Shown in pieces: positions 1 to 5,679 of a stretch of DNA of 14,208 nt. The translations under genes and the position numbers were made by a program. The stretch lies in NCBI GenBank assembly GCA_947483545.1, contig CANKNP010000102.1, positions 1 through 14,208 of the forward strand, in the 5' to 3' direction. Below the pieces are notes generated by a model. The model saw only the letters and a list, made by a program, of their open reading frames with translations. It was not told the DNA's origin and did no database searches. This DNA comes from Deltaproteobacteria bacterium. GTDB lineage: Bacteria > Myxococcota > UBA796 > SXON01. How positions within the stretch are numbered: position 1 is the first letter of the stretch; each line of letters starts with the position of its first letter.

Positions 1-313
1 CGGGGCCGGCGTCGAGGGCGGGATCCGATTCGTCGATGGTCCCATCCCGGTTGGTGTCCCACCAGAGGTCGCCGTAGGGCTCGAACTTGGCGTCGGCCAT
101 CACAAAGCCGATGGACAGCTCCGGGTGCAGGATCCCGGGCATCGCGGCGGGGTTGGAGAGCACGCTGTCGGTGCCCTCGGCCAGCGCCATCCCGGCGCCG
201 GCCCGACCCATCTTGCGGCCTCCGAAGCCGTAGAACTCCATCGGGCTGGCATGGGCTTCCGATGCCCACGCTGTCACCAGCAACGCGATGCTACAGCTCC
301 CCGCGGCCCTCAC
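1..313 (-). CDS. Exported outer-membrane beta-barrel protein, FadL/OmpP1-like, N-terminal part (3' end off the window)
   Basis: The first 104 codons of a minus-strand gene that runs off the left edge. It starts at a GTG (313-311) that overlaps the TGA stop of the subtilase gene as GTGA, which suggests translational coupling. The N-terminus looks like a Sec signal peptide: one arginine, then a hydrophobic stretch of Ile-Ala-Leu-Leu-Val type, then an A-H-A site near residue 22. The mature protein opens with F-Y-G-F-G-G-R-K-M-G-R-A-G-A-G and then T-D-S-V-L-S-N-P-A-A. This is the pattern that begins FadL/OmpP1/TodX-type and related myxobacterial barrel proteins, where the Asn-Pro-Ala-Ala segment lies in the plugging N-terminus. 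Near residue 90 is D-T-N-R-D-G-T-I-D-E-S-D, an EF-hand or thrombospondin-3-like calcium loop, which is unusual there. Localisation is well supported. The cargo, if any, cannot be told from this fragment. Confidence 0.75.
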   Translation of the reverse strand, partial: MRAAGSCSIALLVTAWASEAHASPMEFYGFGGRKMGRAGAGMALAEGTDSVLSNPAAMPGILHPELSIGFVMADAKFEPYGDLWWDTNRDGTIDESDPALDAGP

Positions 314-1071
314 GCGTAGCCGATTTCGGGGACCGGAGTGAGCGCCGTCTGGCGGAGGATCTCGGTGACTTGGAGGGGGCCTTCGCCAGGGAGCGCCTCT
401 TGAAGGCAGGCGGCGCGCGCGGACAGATACGCCGTGGCGATGGTCGACCCGCGGTAGGCGCCGCGCGTGCCGTCGGGCAGCAACACGCAGCCGTGGGCCA
501 GGAACTTCCCGGTCAGGCTTCCCCACTGCTTGCTCGGGAAGCGGTGTGGCGCGAAGTAGTAGAACTTCTCGAGCGGGCAGTCCGGGTGACTGGCGATCCC
601 GATGGTCTCGGGGAGGTCCGCCGGGTACGCCCGCTCCCCCTTGGGATGTGCGGCCGCGAGCACGATCGCGCCCTGCTCCACCGCCAGGGCGCAGCACTCG
701 CGGAGCAGGAGCGCCTTGCCCATGTTTGGCGTTCCAAGCGACAAGTTGATCACCTTCGCCCCAGAGCGGGTGGCCAGTTCGATGCCCGACGCCATCAGGT
801 CGGCCGAGGTGCGGAGGCGAGCATCCATGATCCGGATGCAGATCAGCTTGGCGTCCGGCGCCATTGCGTGGATCGCGGCCGCGACCTCGGTCCCGTGGCC
901 GTTCTCATCGCGGTGGTCACCGGCGACCATGACGTGCTGCGTGGCCGTCATGGTGATCGACATCCCTTGGATGGCGCAACCCTTCAGCCGGGGGTCGTTC
1001 ACGTCCACGCCGCTGTCGATGACGGCGATCGTCTGGCCTTTGCCGGTGTATTCCTGTCCGCGAAAGCGCAT
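310..1071 (-). CDS. Short intracellular S8 (subtilisin-like) serine peptidase
   Basis: A 253-residue subtilase domain with nothing else attached. The triad can be read: Asp19 in A-V-I-D-S-G-V-D, His59 in D-E-N-G-H-G-T-E, and Ser209 in Y-R-G-S-T-I-A-T-A. The core also has V-I-N-L-S-L-G. No signal peptide or prodomain is present, so it should act in the cytoplasm without the usual autoprocessing. Small subtilases of this kind are known as processing proteases in some peptide-natural-product loci and as stand-alone proteins, but no precursor peptide was recognised here. The segment that normally carries the oxyanion-hole asparagine (A-A-x-N) reads A-A-A-H-P-K-G, so that residue seems to be replaced. 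The frame is open for 27 codons upstream, back to a TGA near 1155, without ATG, GTG or TTG, so ATG 1071 is the best start. The Shine-Dalgarno sequence is weak. The downstream barrel-protein gene overlaps its stop. Confidence 0.85.
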   Translation of the reverse strand: MRFRGQEYTGKGQTIAVIDSGVDVNDPRLKGCAIQGMSITMTATQHVMVAGDHRDENGHGTEVAAAIHAMAPDAKLICIRIMDARLRTSADLMASGIELATRSGAKVINLSLGTPNMGKALLLRECCALAVEQGAIVLAAAHPKGERAYPADLPETIGIASHPDCPLEKFYYFAPHRFPSKQWGSLTGKFLAHGCVLLPDGTRGAYRGSTIATAYLSARAACLQEALPGEGPLQVTEILRQTALTPVPEIGYA

Positions 1072-1220
1072 CTGGGGGAACCTGTACGGGTCGGAAGCAG
1101 CGGGGAGCGGGGTGCTTTGGGCGGAGCGCCGACCGGACGGCGGCAGCCTAATTCAGAACCGCGGCTTGCGCTTGTCTCCTGGCGGCTCGAGCGGAGGACC
1201 CGAGCCCGCGCTTTCCCGGA

Positions 1221-2045
1221 CTACGTTCCGGTTCGCGCCAACACCGCGGTGAGCACGTCCTCGTCGCCGCTCTCGCGGGTTCGGACGCGCAAGACGAGCC
1301 CGGATGGGGTGGCCCAGCCGGAGACCTGCAGCGTGTCCCCAGGCCACACGGGACGGGCAAAACGGGCGGACAAGGCGATGAGTCGCTGCCCAGTGCCGAT
1401 CTCGACGGCCCGAGCGACGAACCCAAGCGTACAAAGCCCATGCAGGATCGGCCGACCGCCGGTGAAAGGGAGCGTCGCGGCCACGTCGGGATCGATGTGC
1501 AAGGGGTTGAGGTCGCCGCAAAGCCTGTAGAGCAGGGCCTGATCGGGGCGGGTAGGGAGATCGACTTGCCAGTCGGGGGGCGAGGTCGGCCGCAACGGGC
1601 GGGGCGCGCGAGGGGGGTGAGGGGCATGGACGGGCGCCGCGTCGGCAAAGAACACGCGGAACGTGACCTGGCCGAGCATGGTGCCGGCCTGGTCGGTGAC
1701 GGTGTGGCGCAGATCGGCGATGCCGAGGGCGCCCAGCCCGTAGACCCCTGCGACGCGGGCGGTCACCTGGACCGCGCTGGGGGCCAAGAACGGCTGGGCG
1801 TCGATGGCCGTCTCGCCGAACACGGCCGAGGACTCGCTCGCGCCAAGCCGCTCAAAAAGCGGCAGGCTGTGCTGGAAGGCGACGGCGCTGAGCCAGGTGG
1901 CGAGCGGGACGGGCCCACGCTGCTCGTAGACGTGATCGAGGTCGGTTGCCCCGACCGCGAGCGCGTAGAGCACGAGATCTCGCGGCTCGACAGGGGCGTT
2001 GGCGTGGGCTTCAAAACCCACAGCGCCGAGATCCAGGGGGCTCAA
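1221..2045 (-). CDS. MaoC-like double hot-dog (R)-enoyl-CoA hydratase, TTG start
   Basis: A 274-residue protein of the hydratase-2/MaoC type, which hydrates trans-2-enoyl-CoA to (R)-3-hydroxyacyl-CoA in fatty-acid or polyketide-like metabolism. The N-terminal half has the family pattern L-Y-A-L-A-V-G-A followed by Y-E-Q-R-G-P-V-P-L-A-T-W. The C-terminal hot-dog holds the catalytic motif Y-R-L-C-G-D-L-N-P-L-H-I-D-P with Asp178, Asn180 and His183, and then R-P-I-L-H-G-L. The proposed start is the TTG at 2045-2043, which overlaps the AlkC stop as TTGA and places the family's N-terminal sequence (L-D-L-G-A-V-G) at residue 4. The frame is open for another 83 codons upstream, but that stretch lies inside alkC and is Arg/Pro-rich, so it is a shadow. 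The length matches two-domain MaoC proteins (about 280-290). The substrate is unknown. Confidence 0.88.
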   Translation of the reverse strand: MSPLDLGAVGFEAHANAPVEPRDLVLYALAVGATDLDHVYEQRGPVPLATWLSAVAFQHSLPLFERLGASESSAVFGETAIDAQPFLAPSAVQVTARVAGVYGLGALGIADLRHTVTDQAGTMLGQVTFRVFFADAAPVHAPHPPRAPRPLRPTSPPDWQVDLPTRPDQALLYRLCGDLNPLHIDPDVAATLPFTGGRPILHGLCTLGFVARAVEIGTGQRLIALSARFARPVWPGDTLQVSGWATPSGLVLRVRTRESGDEDVLTAVLARTGT

Positions 2046-3124
2046 CCGAGCACGCGGAAGCCGACGGGGGCTTGATCCTGGCCGTTGACGCGAAGCACGA
2101 GCTGGTGAACCCCTGGCGTAAGGGTTCGCCCGCTGGCCCGTCGGAGCGGAAACGCATGCGTGAACTGCCAGGGTTCGCCTGGCTCGATCGAGCGCTCGGC
2201 GGCGCGGAAGGCCTTCTGGCACCAGCCCCGCGTGCCGGGCCACTGCCAGACGATGTCCACGCGGACGGGGTGGGGGGAGGTGACCGCGACCCACGCCCGG
2301 ACGTCCACGCTGGCCCCGATCGCCCCGTCGCTCACGGTGATGTCTGTCACGAACGCAGAGGTGTCGTGCCCGAAGAGGCCGAGGGCGCGGGGGTCCCCGC
2401 GCTTCAGGAGCGTCCGGAGCGCGTGGCGAACCAGAGGCGTACGAAGCGGATTCCCTTGGATCCAGGCGCGTGCGGTCTCGACAGCCAGCGTCGGGTGATC
2501 CTTCGCGATGTCGCCGAGGTGGTTCGCGACGGAGCGGCGGACGTAGGGGGAGGGGTCGTCGACGAGCCGCGCGATGCGGCGGAGGCCCGCTTCCGGTCGG
2601 GCGACGGCGTCGCGGAGCTGCATGCCCCAGGGGAGCCGAGGGCGGGATCCCTCCGAGACGAGCCTACGGACGTGCGGATCGGGGTGTGTGACCCAGTCGT
2701 CCAAGACTGCGGCGGCGAGCACGGGCCAGCGCACGAGGAAGGGCCGGATCGCGAACTCGGACGACCAGCGGCGGGTCATCTCGCCCAGGAGGGGGAGGCT
2801 CTCCGCCGGGTGGTCGATGCCGAACGTCGCGACGAGGTCGGTCAAAGGCCAGACGCGGACGTTCTGGGCGAAGTCGTGCTCGCGGGGGAGGGGCGGGGGG
2901 AGGAGTTGGCCGAGGATCCCGGTAGCGGCGGCCCAGTCGTCGGGGAGGAGCGGTCGAAAGGAGTCGGCGACCCAGCGTACGCGGGCCTTGAGCTCCAGCG
3001 GGTCGAGTTCACCGGTGCGCGCAAGCCAGGGGTCGATGGCGGTGTCGGGACGGACAGCGAGCAGATCAGCGGCGAGGCGCTCGCAGAGGGCGCGGTCGAT
3101 CCAATTCTTGAAGGGGGCGGGCAT
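2042..3124 (-). CDS. alkC: AlkC-type DNA alkylation-repair glycosylase with C-terminal Ig-like domain
   Basis: A 360-residue member of the HEAT-like-repeat DNA glycosylases (AlkC/AlkD superfamily). Family enzymes excise N3- and N7-alkylated bases without flipping them, and AlkC is reported to favour 3-methyladenine and 3-methylcytosine. The N-terminus P-F-K-N-W-I-D-R-A-L matches the AlkC start. The helical-repeat core carries F-A-I-R-P-F-L near residue 124, H-V-R-R-L-V-S-E-G-S-R-P-R-L-P-W-G at 151-167, and Y-V-R-R-S-V-A-N-H-L-G-D-I-A-K-D-H-P at 194-211. All three are strongly diagnostic. Residues of about 255-360 are beta-rich (V-D-I-V-W-Q-W-P and Q-L-V-L-R-V-N-G) and fit the Ig-like domain found in the Pseudomonas fluorescens type of AlkC. 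ATG 3124 lacks a clear Shine-Dalgarno sequence. The downstream hydratase gene starts within its stop codon. An SbcD-like nuclease gene lies upstream, beyond a tandem repeat. Confidence 0.93.
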   Translation of the reverse strand: MPAPFKNWIDRALCERLAADLLAVRPDTAIDPWLARTGELDPLELKARVRWVADSFRPLLPDDWAAATGILGQLLPPPLPREHDFAQNVRVWPLTDLVATFGIDHPAESLPLLGEMTRRWSSEFAIRPFLVRWPVLAAAVLDDWVTHPDPHVRRLVSEGSRPRLPWGMQLRDAVARPEAGLRRIARLVDDPSPYVRRSVANHLGDIAKDHPTLAVETARAWIQGNPLRTPLVRHALRTLLKRGDPRALGLFGHDTSAFVTDITVSDGAIGASVDVRAWVAVTSPHPVRVDIVWQWPGTRGWCQKAFRAAERSIEPGEPWQFTHAFPLRRASGRTLTPGVHQLVLRVNGQDQAPVGFRVLG

Positions 3125-3142
3125 GGGCCGGGATTATCGGCT

Positions 3143-3214
3143 CATGAGCGGAACGGAGGGCCTCCGAAAATTCCATGAGCGGAACGGAGGGCCTCCGAAA
3201 ATTCCATGAGCGGA
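3143..3214. repeat. 31-bp tandem direct repeat with palindromic core, 2.3 copies
   Basis: Two identical 31-bp units start at 3143 and 3174. A 10-bp partial third unit starts at 3205. Each unit begins CATGAGCGGA and contains the perfect 13-bp palindrome CGGAGGGCCTCCG, followed by an A-rich AAAATTC. The array fills most of the gap between the phosphoesterase stop (3226) and the alkC start (3124), so transcripts of the minus-strand run would carry two small hairpins. A 31-bp unit is not a multiple of three and the copies lie outside genes, so it is non-coding. It resembles a REP-like or slippage-generated repeat. No other copy was noticed in the window. Confidence 0.95.
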
Positions 3215-3225
3215 TCCGTCGTCGT

Positions 3226-4113
3226 TCAAAACAGCCCAAGTTGCTCGGGCCCCTCGGGTTTCCAGGGCGAGACCCACCCGCCTCGGTCCAGCACCGCGTT
3301 TTCGATGTCCCGGTCCCGCGCGACCCCCGCGAGGCGAACCAGCGCGCCTGGGGTGACCAGCGAGAGATCCCGCTCCCGGTGGACTTCGACCATTGGCCGA
3401 GGGTCGAGGTCCAGGAACGTACACCCGACCGCCCGCTCCACCTCGACGAGCGCGTACCCCTTGGGATCCCGCCGCTCGACGAACGCCGTACGCTCGGTCG
3501 AACCCGGGTAGTAGACCATCGCGTGCCCCAACCGGTGGGATTGCCGTGGGTGAAGGTGACCGCACAGGATCGCCCTCGTGGCCTTGGGCAGGTGGCTCGC
3601 GCCGATGGTCTCGGGATCGACGCCGGGCCGAAACCGGTAGCCCCCGGCGACAGCACCATCGAAGGCCTGGTGGGCGATCAGGATCTCGCAGCCGTCCAGC
3701 ATGCTGGCGGCGGCGGCCCAGGCCTCCGGGGAGCGTTGAAAGGGCAGGAAGCCGATGGGAAAGCGCCGGATCGCGATGGCGGCCGGTCGGTCGAGGATGG
3801 TCAAGCCAGGCGCGGGCGTGAGGTAGCGGAGCAGGCCGAGGCCGTCGTGGTTGCCGGGCATCACGTAGGTGGGGACGGCGCGCGCGACGGCGGCGAACGC
3901 CTCGTTGGCAGCGAACACCGCGTCGGGTGGGGGGACGGAGCGATCGAAGAGGTCGCCGGAGTGGATGACCGCGTCGAAGTCGCCGTCCAGCGCGGGGGCG
4001 AGCGCCCGTTGAAAGGCGTGGAGGTGGTCCAGGGCCCGGGACCAGTCGGGGGGGGCACCGCGAAAGTGGCGCTTGATCCCCAGATGGGTGTCCGTGACGT
4101 GGAGGAGGCGCAG
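3226..4113 (-). CDS. SbcD/Mre11-like calcineurin-fold metallophosphoesterase, apparent CTG start
   Basis: A 295-residue metallophosphoesterase when read from the CTG at 4113-4111. All dimetal motifs are present: Asp8/His10 in V-T-D-T-H-L-G, Asp54 in H-S-G-D-L-F-D, Asn88/His89 in P-G-N-H-D, His148 in I-A-H-Q, and His186/His188 in C-G-H-L-H. The N-terminus and the short C-terminal cap (Y-Y-P-G-S-T-E-R-T) resemble the nuclease subunit of SbcCD/Mre11 and related YhaO-type proteins, suggesting DNA end processing. No SbcC-like ATPase gene is in the window, so its partner is unknown. The first canonical start in frame is GTG 3918, which would remove the first two metal motifs. The CTG lies 1 nt after the amidase TAG stop, so reinitiation or coupling is plausible. 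Nuclease activity is inferred from the family, and another phosphoesterase substrate is possible. Confidence 0.87.
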   Translation of the reverse strand: MRLLHVTDTHLGIKRHFRGAPPDWSRALDHLHAFQRALAPALDGDFDAVIHSGDLFDRSVPPPDAVFAANEAFAAVARAVPTYVMPGNHDGLGLLRYLTPAPGLTILDRPAAIAIRRFPIGFLPFQRSPEAWAAAASMLDGCEILIAHQAFDGAVAGGYRFRPGVDPETIGASHLPKATRAILCGHLHPRQSHRLGHAMVYYPGSTERTAFVERRDPKGYALVEVERAVGCTFLDLDPRPMVEVHRERDLSLVTPGALVRLAGVARDRDIENAVLDRGGWVSPWKPEGPEQLGLF

Positions 4114-4114
4114 A

Positions 4115-5177
4115 CTATGGCCCGGCGGCGGCGTCCAACGCCTGCTTTCGCGCCCAGAACTTGTCGTAGAACCCGACGCGGTCGGCCTCCCTCGCGTGCG
4201 CCGGACCCTCTGGCGTCGCCCCCTCGGAGAGCGTACGTTCTCCCTCCAACGCCAGGTTCTCCGCCGGGGTCTTGTCCACCGCGATGGCGGCCTGCGACGC
4301 CTTCTCTTTGGCCAGGAGCCCTTCCAGCTTGGCCAGGGACGCCTGATCCGCCGCAGGATCCGCCTTCATGCCGGCGATCTTCGCCTCCAGCGTGGCGATC
4401 TTCGACGGGATGTCGCGCATCGCCGCCAGGAATTCGATGATCGGCTCCGCCTCGCCCGTCGTTTTGTGATCCACGTCCTCATGGGCACGCACTTGCGTGG
4501 CCGGGTCCAGCTTGTGGTCGGCCGCGAGCTGGTTCACCAGGTTGTAGTTGGCACGTTTCTGGGGCCCGGGGATGTCCGTGTGGCAGGCCCAGGTGTCCTT
4601 GCCGTTGACCTTGCCGTCGTTCAGGCTGCTCTTGAGCGCCGGTTCCTCCATCCCGAGCAGGCGCTTTCGCATTGCAGGCGGCAACTCCAAGCCTTCCACC
4701 TGCTTCTTCATCGGCTTCGATCCATCAAGCTGCGCGGGCATGCCGACGTTCTCGATGCCGATGGACCACCCGTTGGCGCCGTTGTGGCCTTTGTCTTTGT
4801 TGCCACGGACGTGCGAGGTCTGCCTGTCCGTCGGCACGGTCAGGCTGGTCGCGCCATCCTGGCCGATCAGGTAGTGCGCCCCGACAGACCCGCCCTTCTT
4901 GACCTGCGCGCGGTAGCTGTTCCGGGCCGACTCCATCGTGGGGGACTCGGTCCGGTGCTCGACGATGCCGGCGACGGGCTGGGTCCGGGCGCCCTTGTTC
5001 ATCGTGCCGAAGGCGGGGGTCTCGTCCTGCATGCCAAGCTGCGGGTAGAGGCCCTGGGGGGGGGGGCGGGGGCGCCGGGGGTGCGGCGGGCGCCTTCGGT
5101 GCTTTGGGGGCCGCAGCTTGAGCCGGCGCGCGCGAGGGGCCGGAAGACTTGACAGTGCGCTGATCCTTGGCGGCCAT
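4115..5177 (-). CDS. Leaderless N-acetylmuramoyl-L-alanine amidase-like protein (amidase_2 fold), interrupted by an 11-G run
   Basis: Two overlapping frames join into one protein at the G/C run 5056-5066. ATG 5177 has a good GGAG (5186-5183) and encodes a short charged head and an Ala/Pro/Lys linker. The other frame encodes the amidase and reaches the TAG at 4115. A run of 10 instead of 11 gives a 353-residue protein, so this is either an assembly error or a slippage site. The amidase region (about 65-250) shows I-V-E-H-R-T (His74), G-A-H-Y-L-I, S-I-G-I-E-N-V-G (Glu142), and V-R-A-H-E-D-V-D-H-K-T-T-G-E (His232). The usual K-x-D-P-G with the third zinc ligand reads K-T-T-G-E, so zinc binding may differ. 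Residues 250-300 look like a short coiled coil. There is no signal peptide. Family members cleave the MurNAc-L-Ala bond of peptidoglycan. An intracellular, phage-type or injected role are all open. Confidence 0.75.
5056..5066. other. 11-G homopolymer (C11 on the coding strand) at the amidase frame break
   Basis: Eleven consecutive G residues, then C and five more G. On the coding strand this C tract encodes the end of the proline-rich linker. The frame from ATG 5177 with its ribosome binding site and the frame encoding the amidase domain meet exactly here, one base apart. One base fewer in the tract would join them. Confidence 0.9.
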
Positions 5178-5679
5178 GGGGGCTCCGGGGGGGCGTACGG
5201 AAGTAACGTGGGGGCTGGGCCGGTGCGGTCACCGAAGGGCCCTAAGGCAGCGGCCGCCACTCGCTCAAGGCAAACTCCACGGCGTCAAACGGGAGGAGCC
5301 GAGCGCGGGCCTCGTTCTCAGGTCCCCCATTGTACTGGTACACTTCCACGGACCGGGAGACTAGCGCTAGGTTCACGAGGCACGTCCACTTCACGCAAGG
5401 CGTCGTCTGTGGGGAGGTCGTCGTCGTCCTCCTCGTCCGCGCCGAGGGACGGACGTGGGGAGCGAGGATCAGGTCACAAATCTGTTCTGGACGCCCGATC
5501 TCGATCAGGACAACCGCGCCGAGTTCCTCGTCCCGATCGGCGACTACAGCGCGTGAGCCACCGACGTTCCGGGTCACGCAGTCGCCGCCGCAACGCGAAG
5601 CGGTTGCCCCCTACAGCCGGACGCCCCGCCGATCCGCGCGCTCGGCCAGCCCGGCTCCAAGTCAAGCACTTCCAGGGGC
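5178..5679. other. 502-bp stretch with no confident gene
   Basis: This lies between the methyltransferase/reductase stop and the amidase start. Its right half holds weak open frames on both strands, none with a recognised motif. No terminator with a T tract, tRNA or repeat was seen. It probably carries the promoter for the downstream minus-strand run, but no convincing -35/-10 pair could be picked out. A GGAG site close to 5185 belongs to the amidase gene. Confidence 0.6.
5242..5577 (-). CDS. Possible small hypothetical protein or gene remnant
   Basis: A 111-codon minus-strand frame with a GTG start and no clear ribosome binding site. Two parts look protein-like: A-V-V-L-I-E-I-G-R-P-E-Q-I-C-D-L-I-L near residues 21-38, and V-E-V-Y-Q-Y-N-G-G-P-E-N-E-A-R-A-R-L-L-P near 77-96. 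The middle is Arg/Thr-rich and poor. In that middle, another minus-strand frame becomes acidic and more natural (G-A-D-E-E-D-D-D-D-L-P-T-D-D-A-L), so a frameshifted or decayed gene is possible. The opposite strand also reads plausibly around 5461-5568. No family was recognised. The V-E-V-Y-x-Y part loosely recalls Uma2-type nucleases, but this is not enough for a call. Confidence 0.25.
   Translation of the reverse strand: MTRNVGGSRAVVADRDEELGAVVLIEIGRPEQICDLILAPHVRPSARTRRTTTTSPQTTPCVKWTCLVNLALVSRSVEVYQYNGGPENEARARLLPFDAVEFALSEWRPLP

Noticed and set aside
2046..2294. N-terminal extension of the hydratase frame
   Set aside because: It is Arg/Pro-rich, lies wholly inside alkC and is not family-like. 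The TTG at 2045 gives the expected length.
3143..3214. CRISPR array
   Set aside because: The units abut directly with no spacers, and there are no cas genes.
3919..4058. Separate small gene upstream of the phosphoesterase
   Set aside because: The frame at 3861-4058 is Pro/Ser/Thr-rich and has no motifs. The true coding frame here continues the phosphoesterase with its metal-binding residues.
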